From Paractinoplanes bogorensis (lineage in GTDB: Bacteria; Actinomycetota; Actinomycetes; Mycobacteriales; Micromonosporaceae): a stretch of DNA of 64,000 nt. Of this stretch, positions 16,315-24,763 are shown piece after piece; the first letter of the stretch is position 1; every line of letters begins with the position of its first letter. The stretch lies in NCBI RefSeq assembly GCF_018829635.1, contig NZ_JAHKKG010000005.1:682001-746000 (forward strand). The letters are read 5' to 3'. The notes under the pieces are model-generated. The model worked only from the letters and a program-made list of their open reading frames with translations, searched no databases and was not told the DNA's origin. The position numbers and the translations under genes were made by a program.

Positions 16315-16653
16315 TTACAGGTGCAGCACCCCGGTGATCAGGGCGGCGATCTCGGTGACGAAGAAGATCGCCCACCCGGCCAGGTTGCGCGACCCGACCC
16401 GCAGATGCGCGACCAGCGCCCCGCAGAAATACAGCACCAGCCCACCCGCCGCCAGCACCCCCAGCCACGGCACGGCGAACCCGGCGACCAGCCCGACCGT
16501 GCCCGCGGCCAGCAGCGACCCGAGCACCGGCACCCACCGCCGCGGGATCCGCTTGATGTCGGCCTGCGCCTTCGGATACTCGTGCCCGGACAGATAGACG
16601 ACGGCGGCGAACCCGGTGAAGACGGCCGCGATGACCGTGACAGTGACATACAT
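16315..16653 (-). CDS. DoxX-like small membrane protein
   Basis: A 112-residue protein with four hydrophobic helices (about 3-22, 38-56, 58-76 and 88-110) and short polar loops, including the HEYPKAQADIKRIPRRW segment. Size and topology match the DoxX/DUF4267-type family of small membrane proteins, whose function is not settled. I used the ATG at 16653, where hydrophobic sequence begins. It is 10 bases upstream of the ATP-grasp gene on the same strand, so the two could be co-transcribed. Confidence 0.6.
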   Translation of the reverse strand: MYVTVTVIAAVFTGFAAVVYLSGHEYPKAQADIKRIPRRWVPVLGSLLAAGTVGLVAGFAVPWLGVLAAGGLVLYFCGALVAHLRVGSRNLAGWAIFFVTEIAALITGVLHL

Positions 16654-16716
16654 GCCACCAGGGACGACCGGGACGATCAATTCGTGACAGTCAGCAGCGT
16701 GCGGGCCGTCGCCCAG

Positions 16717-17652
16717 TCACGCGGCGGCCGGGGTGCCGCACAGGACCAGGATGTGCCAGACGTACTTGAGCAGTTGCAGCACCTCGGCCGGGGTGCCGAA
16801 CGACGACCACGTGGCCGGCTCGTGGGTGGCCCGGCCGACCAGGGCGGCGTCGATCACGTCACGGCCGTAGTGCGACGACAGGGCGCGGACCAGCGGCGGG
16901 ATCTCCGGGCCCTTCAGGTCGGCCGGGAACCCGTCCACGGGCAGTTCGAAACCGGGCGACCACCGGAACCCGGGGGCCAGGGAACGCAGGTGCGCCTCCA
17001 CCGGCGTACGGGAGAAGGAAGGGTCGGCCACCACGGCCGTGACATGCTCGCCCAGCGTCAGCCCACCGTGGACCTGGGCCTCCACGTAGTGGTCCATCGC
17101 CCGCCCGGCCGCCGGACGCGCCGCACCCAGCGCCGCCACCCACTCCGCGGGCGACGCCGCCGGCAGATTCAAGGCCCGGCCGGTGCGGGCCACCTCGTCC
17201 AGCAGCGACGCCCACACCGCACCGAACGTGTCCGCCGTGCCGAACACCGACGGCTCGGTGAACGAGTCGCCGTGACTGAACGTGGCCCGGGCCAGCACCG
17301 ACGGCGCCAGCACCAGATGACAGCTGCCGAAACGCGGCGAGGCACCGTCGGGGTAACCGGCCAGGTTCAGCCCGCCGTAGACCGGCCGGCCCGCCGCACC
17401 CGTGTAGACACCGGGGAACATGCGCTGCTCCCACCGGTCCCGGTCACCACCGGCGTACGCGGTCAGACCACCGTTGGAGATACCCGTCTCGAACTGGCTT
17501 CGGTACACCCCCTCGGCGGCCAGGCACTCGGCCACGGTCCGGCCGTCGGCCAGCAACCGGTCCGGATGGAAGCTGACCGTGATCGGCGCGACCACCGGCA
17601 CCGGAGCCGGCTCCGGGAACCGCTTCCGCACGTAGGCGAGAGCGCCCGTCAC
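16717..17652 (-). CDS. DUF3626 domain protein
   Basis: A 311-residue protein that I recognise as DUF3626 from features such as VSFHPDRLLADGRTVAE near the N-terminus, the GGLTAYAGGDRDRWE segment and YGGLNLAGYPDGASPRFGSCHL in the middle. No catalytic role has been established for this family. The start GTG (17652) overlaps the stop of uppP in a GTGA, so it should be translated from the uppP transcript. There is no signal peptide, which points to a cytosolic protein. Upstream sequence in the same frame is only an antisense shadow of uppP. Confidence 0.75.
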   Translation of the reverse strand: MTGALAYVRKRFPEPAPVPVVAPITVSFHPDRLLADGRTVAECLAAEGVYRSQFETGISNGGLTAYAGGDRDRWEQRMFPGVYTGAAGRPVYGGLNLAGYPDGASPRFGSCHLVLAPSVLARATFSHGDSFTEPSVFGTADTFGAVWASLLDEVARTGRALNLPAASPAEWVAALGAARPAAGRAMDHYVEAQVHGGLTLGEHVTAVVADPSFSRTPVEAHLRSLAPGFRWSPGFELPVDGFPADLKGPEIPPLVRALSSHYGRDVIDAALVGRATHEPATWSSFGTPAEVLQLLKYVWHILVLCGTPAAA

Positions 17653-18485
17653 TTCGGTTCGATCACGTTGAACGTCAGCAGCAGCATCAGGACCACACCG
17701 AGCGCCACCCGGTACCAGATGAAGATGCTGTACGAGTGCCGCGAGATGAACTTCAGCAGCCAGTTCACCGAGAAGTACGCCACCACGAAGCTCACCGCCG
17801 TCGCCACCAGGGTGTTCGTCCAGCCCACCCCGTCGGCGATGTTGCCCGCCTCCTGATAGCCCTGCAGCACCGACGCCCCCAGCAACGCCGGGATCGACAG
17901 GAAGAACGACAGCTTCGTCACCGTCACCCGGTCGAAGTCGCGCAGCAGACCGGCCGACATCGTCGCCCCCGACCGCGACACCCCGGGAATCAGCGCCAGA
18001 CACTGCACCGTGCCGATGATCAGCGAATCCTTCCAGGTCACATCCTCCTGATGCTTGACCTGGGTGGCCGCATGATCAGCGAACGCCATCACCCCGGACC
18101 ACAGGATCAGCGCACCCGCCACGAACCACAGGCTCCGCAACGTCGTCTCGATCTGATCCTTGAACAACAGCGCCACGATCACGATCGGGATCGCACCGAG
18201 CAGCACCGCCCACCCGAACCGGAAATCCGGGTTGTCCCGCTTCTCCTTGCTGAACAGCCCGGCCAGGAACGCCGGCACGACCCGCGCGATGTCCTTCCAC
18301 AGGAAAATGATCGTCGCCAGCACCGCACCCGACTGGATGATCACCGTGAACGCGGTGATGTCCGGGTCGTCGATCCGATACCCGAGCAGCTTCTCCAGGA
18401 TCGTCAGGTGGCCGGTGCTCGACACGGGCAGGAACTCGGTAAAGCCCTCAACCGCGCCCAGCAGCACCGCTTCGAAGATGTTCAA
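17649..18485 (-). CDS. uppP: Undecaprenyl-diphosphatase UppP (BacA)
   Basis: A 278-residue integral membrane phosphatase that recycles undecaprenyl pyrophosphate, the lipid carrier of peptidoglycan synthesis. The two family signatures are present: EGFTEFLPVSSTGHL at about residues 13-27 with E13 and E17, and PGVSRSGATMSAGLLRDF near 185. Seven to eight hydrophobic helices are visible. The start is a TTG at 18485 (TTGAACATCTTC), preceded by a GGGGCGG ribosome binding site; no ATG fits the family N-terminus. The DUF3626 gene is translationally coupled downstream. Overexpression of this family gives bacitracin tolerance. Confidence 0.94.
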   Translation of the reverse strand: MNIFEAVLLGAVEGFTEFLPVSSTGHLTILEKLLGYRIDDPDITAFTVIIQSGAVLATIIFLWKDIARVVPAFLAGLFSKEKRDNPDFRFGWAVLLGAIPIVIVALLFKDQIETTLRSLWFVAGALILWSGVMAFADHAATQVKHQEDVTWKDSLIIGTVQCLALIPGVSRSGATMSAGLLRDFDRVTVTKLSFFLSIPALLGASVLQGYQEAGNIADGVGWTNTLVATAVSFVVAYFSVNWLLKFISRHSYSIFIWYRVALGVVLMLLLTFNVIEPK

Positions 18486-18542
18486 ACCCCGACCGCCCCT
18501 TTTTGATCCGCTTTACACCGCGGACGAGCATAGGGGGCGCCG

Positions 18543-19472
18543 TCACCCCTGAGCGCGGCGGGCACGCGCGGCAGCCAGGGTGTAGGCCGGATCACGGTCC
18601 AGGTTGTGCCGGTCGCGGTCATACCGGCGGGTGGTCCGCGGATCGGCGTGCCCCATCGCGTCCTGCACATCCTCCAGCGGCACACCCTCGGCCCGGGCCG
18701 CCGTGGCGAACGCGTGCCGCAACGAGTGCGGCGACAACTGCTCCGCCGCCGCAATCCCGGCCTCCGACGCCAGCCGCCGGATCAGCCGGAAGATCGCATG
18801 CCGATCCACCCGCCCACCGGTCGACGTCATGAACAGCGGGCCCTCCCGGTCACCGCGTACGGCCAGATAGGTGTCCAGGGCCTGCGCGGCCGCCGGGGTC
18901 AACGCCCGCCGCCGCTGCTTGCTGCCCTTCCCCACGAACCGGACCGTCCGATGCCCCCGCTCCCAGCCCACATCCTCCAGATCAAGACCGACCAGCTCAC
19001 TGACCCGCAGACCCAGATCGGCCAGCACCGTCATCATCGCGCAGGTCCGCTCACCCTTCCCGGCCGCCGCGCCCAGCAGCGCGTCGACCTCCTCCGGGGT
19101 CAGACCCACCGTCGCCGAATGGTCCCGCGACACGAACGGCCGGTCCGCCCCCGACACCGGATTCGCGTCCACCGCCCGGATCTTGACCAGGAAGTCGTAC
19201 CAGCTCGACAAGCCCGACAACTTCCGCGCCACGGTCGCCGCCGCCAGCTGCTGCGACTCCAGATTCCGGGCGTACGCGTTCACGTCCAGAAAAGACGCCC
19301 GCAACGGCTCCCGCTCGACCGACGCACACCACGCCAGCCACGCATGCACATCCCGCCGGTACGCCGCCCGGGTGTGCTCGGACAACCGCCGGTTCGCCAG
19401 CCACACCTCGGTGACCTGCTCGGCCGCCCCGACCTCGGCCAGTTCCCCGCCCTGCCTCGGCACCAGCTGCAT
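18543..19472 (-). CDS. Tyrosine recombinase (XerC/XerD-like)
   Basis: A 309-residue site-specific recombinase. The N-terminal SAM-like DNA-binding domain covers about residues 15-110 and the catalytic domain about 125-300. The complete catalytic set is seen: R156 in LGLRVSEL, K182 in VGKGSKQRR, H249 and R252 in HSLRHAF, H275 in MGHADPRTTRRY and nucleophile Y284. It is the size of chromosomal XerC/D. No attachment site, excisionase or phage gene is next to it, so a resident Xer-type enzyme is more likely than an integrase of a live element, though the latter cannot be excluded. Confidence 0.88.
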   Translation of the reverse strand: MQLVPRQGGELAEVGAAEQVTEVWLANRRLSEHTRAAYRRDVHAWLAWCASVEREPLRASFLDVNAYARNLESQQLAAATVARKLSGLSSWYDFLVKIRAVDANPVSGADRPFVSRDHSATVGLTPEEVDALLGAAAGKGERTCAMMTVLADLGLRVSELVGLDLEDVGWERGHRTVRFVGKGSKQRRRALTPAAAQALDTYLAVRGDREGPLFMTSTGGRVDRHAIFRLIRRLASEAGIAAAEQLSPHSLRHAFATAARAEGVPLEDVQDAMGHADPRTTRRYDRDRHNLDRDPAYTLAAARARRAQG

Positions 19473-19484
19473 GCCCCCATCGTG

Positions 19485-21077
19485 TCAGCTTTCGATCACG
19501 ACACCGTCCGCGACATGCCAGCGCCGCCCGAACCCGACCGCCTCCGCGAAATACCGGTCATGCGTCACCACCAGCAACGTCCCCCGATACCGGCGCAACG
19601 CCTCCTCGATCACGTCGAGCGCGTCCAGGTCCAGGAAGTTCGTCGGCTCGTCCAGCAGCAACACCCGGGCCGGGCTGTTCACCAGCACCGCCAGGACCAG
19701 CCGGCGCAACTCACCGGCCGACAACGTCCGCACCTGCACGTCCCACTGGTCCGGCCCGAACTGATGGCCCTGCAGCAGCTTCTCCGCGTCGTCGGGATAC
19801 ACCGGCACCCGCGACCGGAAGAACTCCATCACCGTCGCCTTGCCGCGCAGCCCGTCCGTGGTCTGCGGCAGCACGGCAGTGTCGTCCGTCGCCAGGGCGT
19901 TCAGCAGCGACGTCTTGCCGGCACCATTACGCCCCGTGATCAGAATCCGGTCCCCACGCCGTACGGTGACGTCAGCGCTCTTGATCAAGATTTTCCGGCC
20001 GGCCCGCACCGTGAGCCCCCGGGCCTGCAGCACAACCTCGTCGGTGTCGTCCTGATCAGCCGGAAAGGCCAGGGTCAATGGCGGACGCGTCTTCGGCTGC
20101 GCGATCCACCGGACCGACTCCATCTGCCGCCGCAACCGCCGCTCCCGCACCTTCGCCTTCCGCGCCACCAACCGGGCGACCCGCCGCAGATGCGGACCCG
20201 CCACCCCGAGCCCGGTGGCCTTCTCCACCCCGATCGACTGCTGCTTCGTCCGCTCGATGTCCGCCTCCCACCGGCGGCGATCCTTCTCCTGCGCCTCAAA
20301 ATCGAGCAACAGCCGCTCCCACCGCCGCTGCTTCTCCACCCGGTACGCCGTGTAGCCACCACCCGGATAGTCCTGCACCTCGGTGTCGATGCCGTCCAAT
20401 TCGAGGACCCGCGTCACCACCGCATCGAGAAACGCCCGATCATGGCTGACAGTCAAGACCCCTCCCGCGTACGCGGTCAGCCAGCCCTGCAACCAGGCCA
20501 TGCCCTCGGCGTCCAGGTGATTCGTCGGCTCGTCCAGCAACAACACATCCGGCTCGTCCAGCAACGCCCGCGCCAGCAGCAACCGCGCCTGCTCACCACC
20601 GCTCACGTTCCCCAGCGCGAGGTCGTCCGGCAGATGATCGATGTCCAGGCGCTGCCGGATCTCCGCGATCCGCGCCTCCGCCTTCCACCCCTCCAGCGCC
20701 GTCCACCGCTCCTGCACCGCCGCATACTCACCGAGAACGTCGTCGCCCGCCTCCAGACGACGCTCCAGCACCCGCATGGCGCTCGTGGCCTCGGCGACCG
20801 CGCCCAGGCCCTCGGTCAGAAACGCGCCGACCGTGCCCTCCGGGTCGGGCATCTGCTGCGCCACATACCCGATCCGCGTGTGCGGCCCATACGTGACACT
20901 GCCCCGGTCCGGCGTCAGCTCACCCGCCAGCACCCGCAGCAACGTCGACTTCCCGGCCCCGTTCGGACCCACGATCCCGACCCGGTCACCGTCGTGCACC
21001 ACCAGATCGACATGCTCGAACAGCGGATCGCCGTCGTGGGAACGGCTGAGATCAACGGCTTTCAACAAGAGCCACAC
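19485..21077 (-). CDS. ABC-F family ATPase
   Basis: A 530-residue soluble protein with two ABC ATPase cassettes joined by a charged linker (about 235-335), no membrane domain, which is the ABC-F layout. Cassette 1 has GPNGAGKST, VSGGEQARLLLARALL and LLLDEPTNHLD; cassette 2 has GRNGAGKTS, LSAGELRRLVLA and LLLDEPTNFLD. ABC-F proteins act on the ribosome: some are housekeeping translation factors and some protect against ribosome-targeting antibiotics. Which applies here is not decided by sequence alone, but the duplicated-cassette size and actinobacterial setting fit the resistance-type group. The start is GTG 21077; the leader carries a 12-bp palindrome. Confidence 0.88.
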   Translation of the reverse strand: MWLLLKAVDLSRSHDGDPLFEHVDLVVHDGDRVGIVGPNGAGKSTLLRVLAGELTPDRGSVTYGPHTRIGYVAQQMPDPEGTVGAFLTEGLGAVAEATSAMRVLERRLEAGDDVLGEYAAVQERWTALEGWKAEARIAEIRQRLDIDHLPDDLALGNVSGGEQARLLLARALLDEPDVLLLDEPTNHLDAEGMAWLQGWLTAYAGGVLTVSHDRAFLDAVVTRVLELDGIDTEVQDYPGGGYTAYRVEKQRRWERLLLDFEAQEKDRRRWEADIERTKQQSIGVEKATGLGVAGPHLRRVARLVARKAKVRERRLRRQMESVRWIAQPKTRPPLTLAFPADQDDTDEVVLQARGLTVRAGRKILIKSADVTVRRGDRILITGRNGAGKTSLLNALATDDTAVLPQTTDGLRGKATVMEFFRSRVPVYPDDAEKLLQGHQFGPDQWDVQVRTLSAGELRRLVLAVLVNSPARVLLLDEPTNFLDLDALDVIEEALRRYRGTLLVVTHDRYFAEAVGFGRRWHVADGVVIES

Positions 21078-21107
21078 TCCAAGGGGCGAAACACCGACAG
21101 GACGCTT

Positions 21108-21119
21108 ACCGACGTCGGT
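21108..21119. promoter_or_regulatory. 12-bp perfect palindrome upstream of the ABC-F gene
   Basis: ACCGACGTCGGT is its own reverse complement and lies about 31 bases before the GTG of the ABC-F gene. It could be a repressor operator or, in RNA, part of an attenuator stem. On the minus strand an ATG followed directly by TGA lies a few bases further upstream, as in start-stop leaders. Role not proven. Confidence 0.35.
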
Positions 21120-21211
21120 TCGCTCTCACATGGAGAAAGGCACTCCCAACAACTGGGCAACAGGTACGCCGACCACCCTGCCCCGCCCGGCGCGACTCCG
21201 CAACCGATATG

Positions 21212-21517
21212 TCAGCACCCGAGCCGCGCGTCGGCCGACCCGCCCGACGTGCCGACCGCTTCACCGTCGACGGTGGCCACGATCTCGTGTCCCGCCGGCA
21301 CCTCCGACCCGAAGGCGGCCCCGACCGGGATCGACCCGCTCGCGATCAGCTCACCGGCATCCCGGAACTCCACCGTCACCCGATCACCGTCGCGATGCGT
21401 GACGCCGGCCGGCACACAGACCTCGAGCTGCCGGGTCGGTGTCTTGTCGTCGTTCGCGCACCCGGCCGGCACCAGCAACAACACGACCACCAGTCCGACA
21501 CGTCCCGAGGTCAGCAC
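21212..21517 (-). CDS. Small putative lipoprotein
   Basis: About 101 residues. A short positively charged start and a run VGLVVVLLLVPAGC form a lipoprotein signal peptide with the lipidated cysteine at about residue 20. The remaining 80 residues are a soluble domain rich in V, E and G and end in cysteine. No family recognised. The start is uncertain: GTG at 21517 gives a good signal length, while the frame stays open to 21547. It would be anchored on the outer face of the membrane. Not obviously co-transcribed with its neighbours. Confidence 0.5.
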   Translation of the reverse strand: MLTSGRVGLVVVLLLVPAGCANDDKTPTRQLEVCVPAGVTHRDGDRVTVEFRDAGELIASGSIPVGAAFGSEVPAGHEIVATVDGEAVGTSGGSADARLGC

Positions 21518-21585
21518 GCGCTCACTGAACCACACGTCCACCACCACGCCCGGAGTTTTCCGGCCGACGAGGCCTGTCGCGGCAT

Positions 21586-21885
21586 TTACCTCATTTGTGC
21601 GTGGGGGCTGCGGGGCCAGAGCAGGAGGGCCTGGTCGACGAAGCGCATCAGTTCGGCGTGGGTGATGCCGCCGCCGGCCTGGACGGAGAGGCCGTGGTTG
21701 AGTGCGACCAGATAACCGGCCAGAGCCGCCGGGTCGGCGTGGCCGGGCAGGTCACCCTCCTGGGCTGCGCGCATGAAGCGCTCGGTCAGCAAGGTGATGC
21801 CGAGCCGCCGTTGGCCGGCGAGTTCGTCGCGGATCGGTTCGGCTTCGGCGCTGCAGGTCAGCCCGGCCTGCACGGTCATGCCATC
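21586..21885 (-). pseudogene. TetR family regulator, C-terminal remnant
   Basis: About 97 residues match only the ligand-binding C-terminal half of a TetR regulator (for example EAEPIRDELAGQRRLGITLLTERF, GDLPGHADPAALAGYLVALNHGLSVQAGGG, and a final VDQALLLWP). The whole DNA-binding helix-turn-helix is missing. The frame breaks off exactly where an SDR gene remnant on the other strand begins, at about 21880-21888. I read this as a deletion that removed the 5' halves of a divergent pair and the promoters between them. Confidence 0.75.
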
Positions 21886-22062
21886 GACACCGAGATGAAC
21901 CCGGAATCGGGCCCGGCCGCCGAGGCGATGACCGGCCTGACCTCGCTGGGTCGCTACGGGCGACCCGAGGAGATCGCCGGCGCGGTCGCGTTCCTGGTCG
22001 GGCCGGACGCGTCCTACATCACCGGAGCCACCCTCAACGTGGACGGAGGCCAGTCGGCATGA
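21886..22062 (+). pseudogene. Short-chain dehydrogenase, C-terminal remnant
   Basis: About 58 residues are the tail of an SDR oxidoreductase: IDTEMNPESGPAAEAM, then RYGRPEEIAGAVAFLV and the final TGATLNVDGGQSA. The nucleotide-binding glycine motif and the Ser-Tyr-Lys catalytic residues, which lie N-terminal, are missing. It has no start codon or promoter of its own, since the sequence just upstream is the reverse strand of the tetR remnant. Its stop overlaps the ATG of the oxidoreductase gene, showing that the two once formed an operon. Confidence 0.75.
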
Positions 22063-23006
22063 CCGTCGTCGTCCGCATTCACCAGCACGGCGGCCCGCCG
22101 GTACTGCGCGTCGAACAGGCCGAGGTGGGCGAACCCGGCCGCGGCCAGGTCCGGTTGCGGCAACAGGCCGTCGGCGTCAACTTCTTCGACACGATGGTCC
22201 GCCGCGGCGAGGTCGGATTCCCGCTCCCGGCGGTGCTCGGGGTGGAAGGCGCCGGCGTCGTCGAGGCGGTCGGTCCCGGTGTGACCGGCTTCGCTGTCGG
22301 TGACCGGGCCGGATACTTCTTCGACCCGGGCGCGTACGCCGGGGAGCGCCTGATCGCCACGGCCTCGCTCATCCCGCTGCCCGACGACATCAGCACCGAG
22401 CAGGCGGCCGCGTTCCTGGCCGGCGGACTGACCGCATGGATGGGCCTGCGCGCGCTGCACCGACTCGAGCCGTCGCAGACCGTGCTCGTCCAAGGCGCCT
22501 CGGGCGGGGTCGGGGCGCTCCTGTCCCGCTGGGCGAAAGCCCTCGGAGCGACAGTCATCGGCGTGGCGGGTTCACCCTCGAAGGTCGACCGGGTGCCGGC
22601 GCCCGCGCTGTGGTCAGGAGATCCGGACTTCGCCGGGAAACTCCGGTCGATCGCGCCGCGCGGGGTGGACGTGGCCTACGACCTCGTCGGCCAAGCCACC
22701 TTCGACCAGGTGACGAGCGCGGTCCGCGACGGTGGGCGGATCGTCGCGATCGGCGCCGCCACGGGCCGGCCCCAGGGCGGCACGGACCTGCGGCGGCGGG
22801 GCGTCGAGGTGCTCGGCGGATCGACGCCGCAGTACGTCAACGCCTCGACGGTCGGTGCGGCCTCGGCCGAGTTGTTCGGAGCCGTCCGCGCCGGTGTCTT
22901 CGCCGACCTCGACCTGGTCCGCTATCCGCTGGCCGACGCGGAGCGGGTCCACCGGGACATCCAGGCCCGTGCACTGACCGGCCTGCCCGTTCTCACCGTC
23001 GGCTGA
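22059..23006 (+). CDS. Quinone oxidoreductase-like alcohol dehydrogenase (zeta-crystallin type)
   Basis: A 315-residue medium-chain dehydrogenase without catalytic zinc ligands. The N-terminal GroES-like domain has GVNFFDTMVRRG and LGVEGAGVVEAVG; the Rossmann domain has VLVQGASGGVGALLSRWAKALGATVIG for NADPH. The segment after GVAGSPSKV is several residues shorter than usual, in frame, so activity is not certain. The ATG at 22059 overlaps the stop of the SDR remnant. Because the promoter side of this former operon appears deleted, expression is doubtful unless read-through or a new promoter exists. Confidence 0.82.
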   Translation: MTVVVRIHQHGGPPVLRVEQAEVGEPGRGQVRLRQQAVGVNFFDTMVRRGEVGFPLPAVLGVEGAGVVEAVGPGVTGFAVGDRAGYFFDPGAYAGERLIATASLIPLPDDISTEQAAAFLAGGLTAWMGLRALHRLEPSQTVLVQGASGGVGALLSRWAKALGATVIGVAGSPSKVDRVPAPALWSGDPDFAGKLRSIAPRGVDVAYDLVGQATFDQVTSAVRDGGRIVAIGAATGRPQGGTDLRRRGVEVLGGSTPQYVNASTVGAASAELFGAVRAGVFADLDLVRYPLADAERVHRDIQARALTGLPVLTVG

Positions 23007-23131
23007 GGGTCGGGATGGTCGAGTCGGATAGACGACCCGGCGGGCCGCGTTCACCTCACCGTGCCGTCCGAAATGGAAGGCGGGATGTCGTTGATTCCTT
23101 TTGCTTTTGGGTTCTTGGATCTGAGGGCTCG

Positions 23132-23153
23132 GTGCGCCGGTGTTCAGGCGCAC
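23132..23153 (+). terminator. Possible hairpin terminator after the quinone oxidoreductase
   Basis: GTGCGCC (23132-23138) and GGCGCAC (23147-23153) form a perfect 7-bp stem with an 8-nt loop in the non-coding space after the oxidoreductase gene and just before the siderophore operon. There is no T tract, which is common for actinobacterial terminators. Confidence 0.35.
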
Positions 23154-23159
23154 AACCTG

Positions 23160-23177
23160 TAAGGCATCCTAGGATGG
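23160..23177 (+). promoter_or_regulatory. Promoter-like motif upstream of the siderophore operon (copy A)
   Basis: The motif TAAGGCATCCTAGGATGG contains the 12-bp palindrome CATCCTAGGATG and a -10-like TAGGAT. Its first 15 bases recur exactly at 40751-40765. If TAGGAT is a -10 box, transcription would start near 23182 and leave a leader of about 70 nt before the GTG at 23255. The resemblance to the actinobacterial iron-box (about half the positions) is too weak to claim. Confidence 0.4.
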
Positions 23178-23254
23178 AGATTGGTTACTGCGTTCTCGCT
23201 CACCCGGAGCCGCCCCGCGTGGATCTTGTCGGGGATGTGGGGACAATTGATCGC

Positions 23255-24763
23255 GTGCCGCCACCCGCTGACCCCGCCCAGCACACCGCCGGTCCCCTTC
23301 GGACCCGGGCGGAACTGGCATCCCGGCGGCCCGATCTGCTGGCGGCCTACGACACCGAGCTCCCCGGTGCCCGCGCGGCCGTCCTGGCCCGCCTGCTCGG
23401 CGCCCTCGACCGGGAACCCCTCCCCGGCCTGACCAGCCGGCGACCGGGCGAAGCAACGATCGCCGGGGTCACCGTGAGCTATCCGGCCGACTCCGCTCAA
23501 CCGTTCGCCATGGTCGGCCCCGGTCTGACCGCAGGCGGCCACCAGGACCCGGGCGAGCTCACCCGCCGCCTCTGGGGCGACGTCCCCCTGGCCACCGAGA
23601 TCGACAACAGCGTCGCCAACCTCGCCCTGGCCCGCAGCACCCGCAAACCCCGCCACACCCTTCCGACCGGGCCGGACGCGCTCGGCCTGATCGAGCAGAC
23701 GGTCACCGACGGCCACCCGCTGCACCCCTGCTGCCGCACCCGCGGCGGGATGACCGTCGACGACGTCCTCGCGTACGCGCCGGAACACTCCCCGGTCATC
23801 CGCCTGCGCCGCCTCCGCGTCCCCCAGGACCGCTGGTACGGCACCGCCGCCCCGATCCTCTACGCCCACCCGTGGCAGGCCGACCGTCTCGCCGGCGCCT
23901 ACCCGTGGCTCGTCCCGGACGGGGAGACGGGTCCCGTACGCCCCCTGATGTCCTTGCGCACCGTCGCCCCGACCGACGGCGGCCCGCACATCAAGACCGC
24001 CGTCGACGTGCAGATGACCAGCGCCGTCCGCACCGTCTCGCCCGCCGCCGTGCACAACGGCCCGCTGCTGTCCCGGCTGCTCAAACGCCTCACCGACGGC
24101 GAACCGATCGACATCCTCACCGAGATCGCCGCCGGCGCCGTGATCGTCGACGGCGAACCCAGCCGGCAACTCGCCCACGTCATCCGCGAGGCCCCGCAGC
24201 TGCAGCCGGGAGAGACCGCTGTCCCGCTCGCCGCGGTCCCCCTGCTGACCGGGCACGACCCGTACGCCTGGATGACCGACCTCGCCGACGTCCTGTTCGC
24301 CCCGCTCATGCGGGTGCTGGCCCGCGGCGTCGCGCTCGAGGCCCACGGCCAGAACACTCTGGTGGTGCTCGACCAGGGCCGGCCGACCCGGATCCTCTAC
24401 CGCGACCTGGGCGGCGTCCGGGTCAGCGCCCGCCGCCTCCGCGACGCCGGGATGGACCCGCCGCCCCTGCACGGCGACCTGCCCAGCGACGACCCGGCCG
24501 AACTGCGCACCAAACTCGCCGCGGCCGCCTTCTCCACCGTGGCGGCCGAGCTGATCGCCGCGTTCACCCGCACGCGGGATGCCGACCCGGACCGGCTGTG
24601 GGGCATCGTGACCCGGGCCGTCCGGGCCACCGGCACCGAGGACGTGCCGTACCTGCTGAAAGAACCGCTCCCGATCAAGGCCACCACCGCGATGCGGCTG
24701 GCCGCCGACCCGCTCGACGACCGATGGGCCCTGATGGACAACCCGATGACGGGACACGCATGA
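23255..24763 (+). CDS. NIS siderophore synthetase (IucA/IucC family), first copy
   Basis: A 502-residue ATP-dependent synthetase that condenses a carboxylate such as citrate with an amine or alcohol through an acyl-adenylate. Visible family motifs are GHPLHPCCRTRGGM (about 160-175; ATP binding), KTAVDVQMTSAVRTVSP (about 250) and EAHGQNTLVVL with the conserved histidine of the active site. The start is uncertain: GTG 23255 gives the usual N-terminus (RTRAELASRRPDLLAAYD follows), while an ATG at 23174 lies on top of a likely promoter. Its stop overlaps the second synthetase start (ATGA). With the next two genes it forms a siderophore operon. Confidence 0.88.
   Translation: MPPPADPAQHTAGPLRTRAELASRRPDLLAAYDTELPGARAAVLARLLGALDREPLPGLTSRRPGEATIAGVTVSYPADSAQPFAMVGPGLTAGGHQDPGELTRRLWGDVPLATEIDNSVANLALARSTRKPRHTLPTGPDALGLIEQTVTDGHPLHPCCRTRGGMTVDDVLAYAPEHSPVIRLRRLRVPQDRWYGTAAPILYAHPWQADRLAGAYPWLVPDGETGPVRPLMSLRTVAPTDGGPHIKTAVDVQMTSAVRTVSPAAVHNGPLLSRLLKRLTDGEPIDILTEIAAGAVIVDGEPSRQLAHVIREAPQLQPGETAVPLAAVPLLTGHDPYAWMTDLADVLFAPLMRVLARGVALEAHGQNTLVVLDQGRPTRILYRDLGGVRVSARRLRDAGMDPPPLHGDLPSDDPAELRTKLAAAAFSTVAAELIAAFTRTRDADPDRLWGIVTRAVRATGTEDVPYLLKEPLPIKATTAMRLAADPLDDRWALMDNPMTGHA

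Noticed and set aside
18543..19472. Integrase of a genomic island
   Set aside because: No tRNA, attachment repeats, excisionase or phage genes are near; flanking genes are housekeeping-like.
22059..23006. Treating the quinone oxidoreductase as a pseudogene along with the SDR and TetR remnants
   Set aside because: The frame is intact from start to stop with both domains; only the promoter side is missing, so it is kept as a gene.
23160..23178. Iron-box (DmdR/IdeR) operator before the siderophore operon
   Set aside because: Only about half of the 19 consensus positions match, and the same sequence occurs before an unrelated gene at 40751.
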